This document shows positions 41,087-48,498 of a stretch of 64,000 nucleotides of DNA, in pieces. The translations under genes were made by a program, and so were the position numbers. Below the pieces are notes generated by a model that was not told the DNA's origin, made no database searches, and was given only the letters and a program-made list of their open reading frames with translations. The first letter of the stretch is position 1. Each line of letters begins with the position of its first letter. Source of the DNA: Clostridiales bacterium (GTDB taxonomy: Bacteria > Bacillota > Clostridia > Oscillospirales > Oscillospiraceae); the NCBI GenBank assembly GCA_004556755.1, contig SFFW01000002.1, positions 1 to 64,000 of the forward strand, written 5' to 3'.

Positions 41087-42322
41087 ATGATTATTGACTG
41101 CACAAAGCTTGGCGGGCGCTGCTCCTGCGGCAGGGAGCATCCGCTGCACACAAAGCATATTGTCTGTGAGGCAGGCTGCATGGACAAGGCAGACGAGTAT
41201 TTTGAGCTTGCCGGACTTTCGGGAAGGAGAGCCGTTATCTACGACTCAAACACCTACAATAATCAGTGGATACCTCATATCAAGGCAGACCAGGAGATAG
41301 TCCTCGACGCAACCGGACTTCATACGGACAAGGACAAGGTCGAGGAGATGATGACGCAGCTCCGTGACCCCGAGATCATCGTCGCCGTCGGCGGCGGTAC
41401 GATTACCGATTTCGGCAGATACAGTGCCGACAAGCTGGGAGTGCCGTTCGTGTCCGTGCCTACGCTCGTCAGCGCAGACGGATTCTCCGCCAACATCTGC
41501 TCCATAATCATCGACGGGCAGAAGAAGTCGATCCCGATGATTGCCGCAACGCTCGTTCTGTGCGACATAAACATCGTATCTCATGTCCCCATGTTCCTGA
41601 CGATGAGCGGCGTGTGCGATATTATGTCGAAGTACATTTCTCTTGCCGACTGGAAAATTTCCAACATTGTCACCGGCGAATACATATGCCCTGAGATCGT
41701 CAGAATGGCGGAGGAAGCATTAAAGAGAACGAGATACTGCTGCATGGACCTCCTTGAGAATAAGACGGAGGCGTATGAGGCAATGGCGGCGTCGCTCATG
41801 GAGAGCGGACTTACGATGCAGATGCTCTCAAATTCCAGAGCCGCAAGCGGTGCGGAGCATCTTATTGCCCACCTTGCGGAAATGCGTCCGCCGAGATTTG
41901 AGGCTGCCGGCGGAATACACGGTGAATGTGTCGGCGTCGGGACCGTGCTTATGGCTGAGCGCTACCATGAAATGATAGCCAAAAAGCCCGTTGCAAAGCC
42001 CTTTGTGCCGTATGACGAGGCGTGGATCAGAGAAAAGTTCGGACCCTTGGCGGACGGTATCATTAAGGAAAACAGCAACGATATACTCGCAAGCTTCGAC
42101 CCGCAGAGCATAATCGACCACTGGGACGAGATAGTCGAGATCGTTAAGACCATCCCCAAAGCGGATGAGCTTCGCAAGCTGTACTCGGCACTGGGTGCTA
42201 AGTACAGGCTTGAGGATATCCACATCGACCCGGCACTCAAGGAAGACTGCATTGAAATGTCCGTCGCAATACGCAACCGCCTTACCTTTATGCGTATGAG
42301 CAGAGTGCTTGACTACAACTGA
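41087..42322 (+). CDS. araM: sn-Glycerol-1-phosphate dehydrogenase, AraM/EgsA-like
   Basis: A 411-residue iron-type alcohol dehydrogenase superfamily member predicted to reduce dihydroxyacetone phosphate to sn-glycerol 1-phosphate. The NAD(P)-binding VAVGGGTITDFGRY (about residues 103-116) and VPTLVSADGFSANICSI are typical of the EgsA/AraM branch, as are the metal ligands Asp (CDIMSK), His (GAEHLIAH) and His (GGIHGE). A GTG three codons upstream is too close to AGGTG, so ATG 41087 is used. A HAD-IIA phosphatase gene follows 12 nt later, the same pair (order reversed) as araL-araM in Bacillus. Confidence 0.87.
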   Translation: MIIDCTKLGGRCSCGREHPLHTKHIVCEAGCMDKADEYFELAGLSGRRAVIYDSNTYNNQWIPHIKADQEIVLDATGLHTDKDKVEEMMTQLRDPEIIVAVGGGTITDFGRYSADKLGVPFVSVPTLVSADGFSANICSIIIDGQKKSIPMIAATLVLCDINIVSHVPMFLTMSGVCDIMSKYISLADWKISNIVTGEYICPEIVRMAEEALKRTRYCCMDLLENKTEAYEAMAASLMESGLTMQMLSNSRAASGAEHLIAHLAEMRPPRFEAAGGIHGECVGVGTVLMAERYHEMIAKKPVAKPFVPYDEAWIREKFGPLADGIIKENSNDILASFDPQSIIDHWDEIVEIVKTIPKADELRKLYSALGAKYRLEDIHIDPALKEDCIEMSVAIRNRLTFMRMSRVLDYN

Positions 42323-42334
42323 GCGGAGATAAAT

Positions 42335-43138
42335 ATGGATAAGCTTCTAAATTCAAAACTATTTCTGCTTGACATGGACGGCACTTTGTACCTCGGAGAC
42401 GAGGTTTTCGACGGTGCTATTGACTTTATAGAAACCATTGAGAATACCGGGAGAGAGTACATTTATCTGACCAACAACTCCTCCCGTGCAGGCATTGATT
42501 ACATCACAAGGCTGCGCAAGCTCGGTTTTCCCTGTGAGGAGAAAAACGTCTTTACTTCGGGTATGGCGACCGCAATGTACTTAAACGAGAACTTCCCCGG
42601 CGAAACGGTGTACCCCGTCGGAACGCCCGCATTCCTGTCGGAGCTTTCGGCATACGGTGTGCCTCTCGGCGACGGGGAGGACGTTAAGGTCGTCTGCGTC
42701 GGCTTTGACACCACGCTGACCTATGAAAAGCTTGACAAAGCGGTGCATTATCTCAGACACGGTGCGGCTTTCGTCGCCGCAAACCCCGACTGGGTGTGTC
42801 CCATGCCTGCGGGCGAGGTTCTGCCGGACTGCGGCAGCATATGTGCGCTGCTCACCGCCGCATCGGGTGCGGTACCCAAGTATATCGGCAAGCCCAACCG
42901 CAGTATGGTTGACATAATATCCTCAAAAACCGGGATACCGAACGAAAACATATGCTGCGTCGGCGATAGACTTTATACCGACATCGCCGTTGCGCAGAAC
43001 GCCGGAGCGGTTTCCGTGTGCGTTCTGTCGGGGGAAAGCACGACGGACGACATTGCCGCCGCCGAACGCAAGCCGGACTATGTGCTGGACAGCGTTGCGG
43101 ATATTGCAAGGCTTCTAAAAGAAAATTACGGAAAATGA
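42335..43138 (+). CDS. HAD-IIA family phosphatase, NagD/AraL-like
   Basis: A 267-residue haloacid dehalogenase hydrolase with a class IIA cap. Motif I is LLDMDGTLY (Asp14 and Asp16 by count), motif II LTNNSS, the Lys in GKPNRSM, and motif IV GDRLYTDIAVAQNAG. Related enzymes remove phosphate from sugar phosphates and glycerol phosphates at low specificity. Co-transcription with a glycerol-1-phosphate dehydrogenase suggests a glycerol-phosphate-type or house-cleaning role. Its stop codon lies within a long hairpin shared with the convergent gluQRS gene. Confidence 0.88.
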   Translation: MDKLLNSKLFLLDMDGTLYLGDEVFDGAIDFIETIENTGREYIYLTNNSSRAGIDYITRLRKLGFPCEEKNVFTSGMATAMYLNENFPGETVYPVGTPAFLSELSAYGVPLGDGEDVKVVCVGFDTTLTYEKLDKAVHYLRHGAAFVAANPDWVCPMPAGEVLPDCGSICALLTAASGAVPKYIGKPNRSMVDIISSKTGIPNENICCVGDRLYTDIAVAQNAGAVSVCVLSGESTTDDIAAAERKPDYVLDSVADIARLLKENYGK

Positions 43139-43163
43139 CCCTTTGAGGGTCATTTTCCGTAAT
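43125..43163. terminator. Shared palindromic terminator of the HAD and gluQRS genes
   Basis: An 18-bp perfect inverted repeat (43125-43142 with 43146-43163) with a 3-nt loop. The T-rich tail lies on the - strand side, so it is best suited to stop gluQRS transcripts. Both stop codons lie inside the arms. Confidence 0.8.
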
Positions 43164-44079
43164 GGAACACTATATCCTCCGTCGGTATCTTGTCCCACGA
43201 AAAGCTCTGCAAAAGCTCGTTTGGACTTATCGGCGCATCGCTTTCCCGAAGCCCAAGAAGCTTTGCGAGTATGCCGGTGATCTCTTCAGGGCAATGCTCT
43301 TTGAGCAAAACCGCCGTACTGAGATCGCCGAAGCGCTTTGACATTTTGCGGTCGCCGAGAAGTATCAGCGGTGCATGACAGTAGTCGGGAGCGCTGCCTC
43401 CGAGCTGCCGTATGAGCCAGATTTGCTTTGCGGTCGATGACAGAAGGTCACGTCCTCTGACGACTCGGCTTATGCCCATATCCATGTCGTCGAACGATAC
43501 CGCAAGCTGATAGGCATAGATCCCGTCGGAACGCCGGATAATAAAGTCACCGTCGTTTGCGAGGTTTACACGCCGCAAGCCGTAGTGACCGTCGGTAAAG
43601 ACGATCTCACTGTCTGGGACGGACACCTTCCACGCAGGGCGCTTTCCCGCTGCTTCAAGCGTCCGACGTTCGGAAGCGCTCAGAGTCTTGCAGCGGCAGA
43701 CGCTGCGGTCGTGCGCATAGCTCTCATGCGGTGCGGAGGCGGCAAGCCGCTGATTTCTGCTGCAATAGCAGGGGTATAAAAGCCCCTTTTGCCGGAGCAG
43801 CTCAAACGCACCGTCATACAGCGCCGTGCGCCCGCTCTGATAGTTTATGCCGGGATACTCATCCCAGTTAAGTCCGAGCCGACGCATATCGCTCATTATT
43901 CCTTCGGCGTATTCCTTTTTGCTGCGGGCGGGGTCGAGATCCTCAAGGCGAAAGACGATTTTTCCACCGAGAGTCCTTGCATCGAGCCATGCAAGCAGGA
44001 GAGAGGACAGGTTGCCGAGATGCAGCATACCGCTGGGACTTGGGGCGAAACGCCCGCATATTGATCCGAAATTGTTCAT
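43150..44079 (-). CDS. gluQ: Glutamyl-queuosine tRNA(Asp) synthetase
   Basis: A 309-residue truncated glutamyl-tRNA-synthetase-like enzyme that adds glutamate to queuosine in tRNA-Asp. It has GRFAPSPSGMLHLGNL (HIGH-type motif, about residues 9-24), a zinc site (YPCYCSRNQ and VCRCK) and the DRKMSKRFGD loop (KMSKS-type), but no anticodon-binding domain, which separates it from GltX. It is monocistronic. The window also encodes queA and tgt, so a queuosine pathway is present in the organism, at least in part. Confidence 0.88.
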   Translation of the reverse strand: MNNFGSICGRFAPSPSGMLHLGNLSSLLLAWLDARTLGGKIVFRLEDLDPARSKKEYAEGIMSDMRRLGLNWDEYPGINYQSGRTALYDGAFELLRQKGLLYPCYCSRNQRLAASAPHESYAHDRSVCRCKTLSASERRTLEAAGKRPAWKVSVPDSEIVFTDGHYGLRRVNLANDGDFIIRRSDGIYAYQLAVSFDDMDMGISRVVRGRDLLSSTAKQIWLIRQLGGSAPDYCHAPLILLGDRKMSKRFGDLSTAVLLKEHCPEEITGILAKLLGLRESDAPISPNELLQSFSWDKIPTEDIVFHYGK

Positions 44080-44151
44080 AGCACCATTCTTTTCGATAAT
44101 TTCTGCTTACATTTAAGCATATTCGGACGAAAAATTAAATATTTATCTACC

Positions 44152-44166
44152 ATTTTTAATAAAAAT
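44152..44166. promoter_or_regulatory. Palindrome, candidate TetR operator
   Basis: ATTTTTAATAAAAAT is a 15-bp palindrome in the 136-nt divergent gap, 50 nt before the TetR gene. It is AT-only and could be chance. No convincing promoter was found nearby. Confidence 0.25.
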
Positions 44167-44215
44167 ATGCTATAAATATTTCTATAACAAATCATAATGG
44201 AAATGAGGTCGTATA

Positions 44216-44773
44216 ATGGCAAGCTCAACAAAGGAAGCCTTGGGCAATGCGCTCAAAAAAATGCTGGCAATCAAGCCCATTGACAAGATAACCGTAAAGG
44301 ATCTTGTCGAGGAATGCGGAGTCAATAGACAGACGTTCTATTATCACTTCGACGATGTATATGACCTCATGGAGTGGGTCTTTGAGGAGGACGCAAACAG
44401 GGTCCTGCCGGATGAGATCTATTACGAGGAGTGGCGTGAGGACGTTATAATGTTCTTCCGCTATCTCTACGAAAACAAAAGCTTTGTGCTTAACATCTTC
44501 AATTCTCAGAACCGCTCTTATCTTCTGCGCTACTTCAAGCGCCGCCTGCACTACTGCGTACACGGCTTTGCGATAATTGTCGCAGAGGGCAAGAACGTTG
44601 AGTGGTCGGATATGGAGTTCGTCTGCGAGCTTTATGTGCAGATCGTCGTAGGTCTTATTTCTCAGTGGCTGGACAACAACATGGAGCTGCCGCAGGAGAT
44701 AGTGGTCGATAAGCTGCTGACGGTAATGGACGGCAGCGTCGAGGACATCCTCTCCCGTTTCGTGAAAGAATGA
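44216..44773 (+). CDS. TetR/AcrR family transcriptional regulator
   Basis: A 185-residue repressor-type protein. The N-terminal HTH (about residues 23-45, ITVKDLVEECGVNRQTFYYHF) is canonical; the C-terminal ligand domain resembles the group that includes the DhaS-like regulators of dihydroxyacetone kinase. GAGG is 7 nt before the ATG. It stands alone between a divergent gluQRS gene and its own terminator, so its targets are not indicated by an operon. Confidence 0.88.
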   Translation: MASSTKEALGNALKKMLAIKPIDKITVKDLVEECGVNRQTFYYHFDDVYDLMEWVFEEDANRVLPDEIYYEEWREDVIMFFRYLYENKSFVLNIFNSQNRSYLLRYFKRRLHYCVHGFAIIVAEGKNVEWSDMEFVCELYVQIVVGLISQWLDNNMELPQEIVVDKLLTVMDGSVEDILSRFVKE

Positions 44774-44776
44774 TGA

Positions 44777-44804
44777 CAAAGCCTCCCGATTTCGGGAGGC
44801 TTTG
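44777..44804. terminator. Terminator after the TetR gene
   Basis: A perfect 13-bp stem (44777-44789 with 44792-44804) with a 2-nt nominal loop; weak T tail. Confidence 0.75.
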
Positions 44805-44824
44805 AATGCTGAAAAGGAACAAGC

Positions 44825-45307
44825 ATGAAAAGCGAAAAAACAAATGTTATGCGCCTTCTTGACAAGGCAAAGATAAAATATGAGCCGCACGAGTACCCGC
44901 ACGGGAGCGAGGCGGTGGACGGGCTTACGGTCGCAAAGCTCTGCGGCTTTGATCCCGAATGTGTGTTTAAAACGCTTGTGGCACGGGGTACAAGCAAAAA
45001 CGTGTACGTTTTTGTGATACCCGTCAGCTCGGAGCTTGACCTTAAAAAAGCAGCTAAGGCTGCGGGCGAGAAATCCGTTGAGATGGTAAAGGTCAGTGAA
45101 ATCAACGCTCTGACTGGCTATATAAGGGGCGGCTGCTCGCCTGTGGGTATGAAAAAACGCTATCCCACGTTTATAAACGAGAGCGCAAAAGCAAAGAATA
45201 CCGTATATGTCAGCGCAGGAAAGATCGGAAGTCAGGTGGAGCTTGAGCCGCTTGCGCTTGCCGAGATATGTGGCGCACAATTTTCTGAACTGGTGAAGGA
45301 TAAATGA
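44825..45307 (+). CDS. ybaK: Cys-tRNA(Pro)/Cys-tRNA(Cys) deacylase
   Basis: A 160-residue YbaK-type editing protein that hydrolyses Cys mis-attached to tRNA-Pro. It shows FKTLVARG, the catalytic-Lys region SELDLKKAAKAAGEKSVEM and GYIRGGCSPVGMKKRYPTF, all typical. Length is normal. Its stop overlaps the uvrA start by 4 nt, so the two are translationally coupled, an unusual partner. Confidence 0.93.
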   Translation: MKSEKTNVMRLLDKAKIKYEPHEYPHGSEAVDGLTVAKLCGFDPECVFKTLVARGTSKNVYVFVIPVSSELDLKKAAKAAGEKSVEMVKVSEINALTGYIRGGCSPVGMKKRYPTFINESAKAKNTVYVSAGKIGSQVELEPLALAEICGAQFSELVKDK

Positions 45308-48138
45308 ACGACAAAATAGTAATCAAAGGCGCAAGAGCCAATAACCTTAAAAATATTGATATTTCGATCCCCAGAGACAAGCTCGTCGTTATGACGGGGC
45401 TTTCGGGAAGCGGAAAATCAAGTCTTGCCTTTGACACTATTTATGCGGAGGGGCAGAGAAGATACGTAGAAAGCCTCTCGGCATATGCAAGGCAGTTTTT
45501 GGGACAGATGGACAAGCCGGACCTCGACTACATTCAGGGACTTTCTCCGGCAATTTCGATAGATCAAAAGACAAGCTCAAGGAATCCGAGATCGACCGTC
45601 GGAACGGTCACGGAAGTATATGACTATATGCGTCTGCTCTGGGCGAGAGTCGGTGTGCCGCACTGTCCGAAGTGCGGAAAAGAGATTCACCAGCAGACGA
45701 TAGACCAGATAATCGACAGACTTATGCAGCTTCCCGAAGGCACAAAGCTGCAAATACTTGCACCCGTTGTGCGTTCGAGAAAGGGCGAGCATATAAAGGT
45801 GCTTGAGGATGCAAAGCGTTCGGGATATGTCAGGGCGAGGATAGACGGGAGTATGTATGAGCTGTCCGAAACCGTGCAGCTTGACAAGAATCTCAAACAC
45901 AGCATCGACATTATCGTTGACCGAGTTGTGATAAAGCCGGATGCGGTCCGCAGAATAACCGACTCGGTCGAAACGGCGTCGGAGCTTGCGGGTGGACTTG
46001 TCGTTGCCGACGTTGTCGGAAGCGATGAGGAGCTGCTGTTTTCTCAGAACTACGCCTGCTCTGATTGCGGCATTTCCATCGAAGAACTGACGCCGAGAAT
46101 GTTCTCCTTCAACACGCCGTACGGCGCCTGTCCTAAGTGCGACGGACTCGGAATGCAGATGCTCATTGACCCGGAGCTTATCATCCCCGACGACGAGCTC
46201 AGCATCGCACAGGGCGGCATAAAGGCTTCCGGCTGGACAAGCGCCGGAAGGGAGACCGTATCCGGGATGTACTATGCAGCCCTTGCGGAGAAGTACGGCT
46301 TCTCGCTGACGCAGCCGATAAAAGAGCTGCCGTCGGAGGCTGTAAATGTGATACTGTACGGAACAAAAGGTGAGCCGCTGAAGCTTCATTACGACAGGGC
46401 AAACCGCAGCGGTTCGTTTAGCGGGAGCTATCAAAAGCCCTTTGAGGGCATATGCAACAACCTTGAGCGGCGTTACCGCGAAACGCAGAGCCAGTATATG
46501 CGTGCCGAGATCGAGGAATGTATGTCCGAAACACCGTGCAAAGCCTGCGGCGGACGCAGACTGCGCAAGGAGGCCCTGGCGGTCACAGTGGGTGGTAAGA
46601 CGATCGCCGAGATGGCGGATATGCCGGTCGGCGACGCCATTGACTTCGTTGACTCGCTCGTTCTCACGCCCAAGGAGCGCATTATCGCCGAGCGCATTTT
46701 GAAGGAGATAAGGCAACGCCTCGGTTTTCTTAAAAACGTGGGACTTGACTACCTCACACTGTCAAGGGGTGCATCGACGCTCTCCGGCGGTGAAAGTCAG
46801 AGGATACGCCTTGCAACGCAGATCGGTGCGTCGCTGGTAGGAGTGCTGTACATTCTCGACGAGCCGAGCATCGGACTCCATCAGAGGGACAACGACAAGC
46901 TCCTTGCGACCTTGAAGAATCTGCGTGACCTCGGCAATTCGCTTATAGTCGTCGAGCATGACGAGGATACCATAAGAGCTGCCGACTATATCGTGGACAT
47001 CGGACCGAAAGCGGGCGTTCACGGCGGTGAGGTCGTTTGCGCCGGAAGCGTTGAGGATATTTGCGCCTGCGAGCGTTCGCTCACGGGGCAGTATCTCAGC
47101 GGAAAGCTCAGGATACCCGTACCAGAAAAGCGCAGAAAAGCGGAAAAGGGCAGCATAAACATTATCGGAGCCAAAGAGAACAACCTCAAAAACATTGACG
47201 TTTCGTTCCCGTTAGGCGTTGTGACCTGCGTCACGGGCGTGTCAGGCAGCGGTAAATCCTCGCTTGTCAACGAGATCCTCTACAAAACGATAGCGCAGCA
47301 GAAAAACCGTGCAAAGACAAAGCCTGGAAAGTATGAGGCAATAACGGGACTTGAGGGCATTGACAAAATAATCGACATCGACCAAAGCCCCATCGGACGC
47401 ACTCCGAGGTCAAACCCTGCGACATATACCGGACTGTTTAACGATATCCGTGAGCTGTTTGCATCGACGGAGGATGCCCGCATAAGAGGCTACAATGCCG
47501 GAAGATTTTCGTTTAATGTCAGAGGAGGACGCTGTGAAGCCTGCAAGGGCGACGGTTTGCAGCGCATAGAAATGCACTTCCTGCCGGACGTGTACGTCCC
47601 GTGCGACGTATGCAACGGCAAGCGCTACAACAGAGAGACGCTCGAAGTCCGCTACAAGGGCAAAAACATCTACGAGGTCCTTGACATGACGGTGGAGGAG
47701 GCTTCCGAATTCTTCGCAAACCTCCCGAAGCTGCGTGCAAAGCTTGACACCCTGCTCGACGTCGGTCTCGGATATATAAAGCTCGGTCAGTCGAGTACAA
47801 CGCTGTCGGGCGGCGAAGCGCAGAGAGTTAAGCTTGCAACGGAGCTGTCAAAGCGCAGCACGGGAAGCACGGTGTACGTCCTCGACGAACCCACAACGGG
47901 ACTTCATATGGCGGACGTTCACAGGCTTATCCACATTATCGACAGGCTTGCGGATGCGGGCAACACCGTCGTCATAATCGAACACAACCTCGACGTTATC
48001 AAGATCGCCGACCATATCATAGACCTCGGACCCGAAGGCGGCGACAAGGGCGGTACCGTGGTCTTTGCAGGAACTCCCGAAGAATGTGCAGAGTGCGAGC
48101 AAAGCTACACGGGGCAGTTTCTTAAAAAGCTGCTATAA
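45304..48138 (+). CDS. uvrA: UvrABC system protein A
   Basis: A 944-residue damage-sensing ABC ATPase of nucleotide excision repair. Two ATP sites are complete: Walker A GLSGSGKSSL (about residues 31-40) with signature LSGGESQRIRLA, and Walker A GVSGSGKSSL with signature LSGGEAQRVKLA. Zinc-finger cysteines are visible in CPKC, CSDC/CPKC and CEAC/CDVC pairs. Length is normal. It overlaps ybaK by 4 nt, and no LexA-type box is seen upstream. Confidence 0.97.
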   Translation: MNDKIVIKGARANNLKNIDISIPRDKLVVMTGLSGSGKSSLAFDTIYAEGQRRYVESLSAYARQFLGQMDKPDLDYIQGLSPAISIDQKTSSRNPRSTVGTVTEVYDYMRLLWARVGVPHCPKCGKEIHQQTIDQIIDRLMQLPEGTKLQILAPVVRSRKGEHIKVLEDAKRSGYVRARIDGSMYELSETVQLDKNLKHSIDIIVDRVVIKPDAVRRITDSVETASELAGGLVVADVVGSDEELLFSQNYACSDCGISIEELTPRMFSFNTPYGACPKCDGLGMQMLIDPELIIPDDELSIAQGGIKASGWTSAGRETVSGMYYAALAEKYGFSLTQPIKELPSEAVNVILYGTKGEPLKLHYDRANRSGSFSGSYQKPFEGICNNLERRYRETQSQYMRAEIEECMSETPCKACGGRRLRKEALAVTVGGKTIAEMADMPVGDAIDFVDSLVLTPKERIIAERILKEIRQRLGFLKNVGLDYLTLSRGASTLSGGESQRIRLATQIGASLVGVLYILDEPSIGLHQRDNDKLLATLKNLRDLGNSLIVVEHDEDTIRAADYIVDIGPKAGVHGGEVVCAGSVEDICACERSLTGQYLSGKLRIPVPEKRRKAEKGSINIIGAKENNLKNIDVSFPLGVVTCVTGVSGSGKSSLVNEILYKTIAQQKNRAKTKPGKYEAITGLEGIDKIIDIDQSPIGRTPRSNPATYTGLFNDIRELFASTEDARIRGYNAGRFSFNVRGGRCEACKGDGLQRIEMHFLPDVYVPCDVCNGKRYNRETLEVRYKGKNIYEVLDMTVEEASEFFANLPKLRAKLDTLLDVGLGYIKLGQSSTTLSGGEAQRVKLATELSKRSTGSTVYVLDEPTTGLHMADVHRLIHIIDRLADAGNTVVIIEHNLDVIKIADHIIDLGPEGGDKGGTVVFAGTPEECAECEQSYTGQFLKKLL

Positions 48139-48148
48139 CCGAAATATG

Positions 48149-48177
48149 CCCTCACCCATATAATGATATGGGGAGGG
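48149..48177 (+). promoter_or_regulatory. Hairpin that covers a ribosome-binding site
   Basis: CCCTC and CCCATAT (48149-48161, one bulged A at 48154) pair with ATATGGGGAGGG (48166-48177) around an AATG loop, 12 bp in all. The GGGAGGG site of the gene starting at 48184 is the 3' arm, so the folded RNA would block initiation. There is no T tail, so a terminator is unlikely. Confidence 0.5.
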
Positions 48178-48183
48178 AATACT

Positions 48184-48498
48184 ATGCTGATTGACTGCAT
48201 CGTCGGACTCGTATGTGCGGGGCTGCTGCTTTTCATGTGCTGGTCGCTTAAAGGGCTTATGCTCAGACCTGTCCGCAAGGGCGAAAACTCTGCTTTGAAG
48301 ATAAGGCTCACGACCTTCGGAGCCGAGCCGCAGCTTGAATCCATACTTGACGGGCTTGTGTGGCTCAGAGAAAACGGTACGCTTACCGCCGAAATTGAGA
48401 TCATTGCAAATTCCCCGAACGAGGAAGTCAGAATAATAGGAAAAACCTACGCCGAAAGGCGGCGCTACATTACATTTTGTGAACCCGGAGACTGTTGA
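48184..48498 (+). CDS. Small membrane-anchored hypothetical protein
   Basis: A 104-residue protein with one N-terminal membrane helix (about residues 3-24) and a basic then mixed alpha/beta cytosolic part (RLTTFGAEPQLESILDGLVWL and AEIEIIAN). Not recognised. GGGAGGG is 6 nt before the ATG and lies in the stem of a 12-bp hairpin. The stop overlaps the recD2 start (TGATG), so expression of recD2 may depend on this gene. Confidence 0.65.
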   Translation: MLIDCIVGLVCAGLLLFMCWSLKGLMLRPVRKGENSALKIRLTTFGAEPQLESILDGLVWLRENGTLTAEIEIIANSPNEEVRIIGKTYAERRRYITFCEPGDC

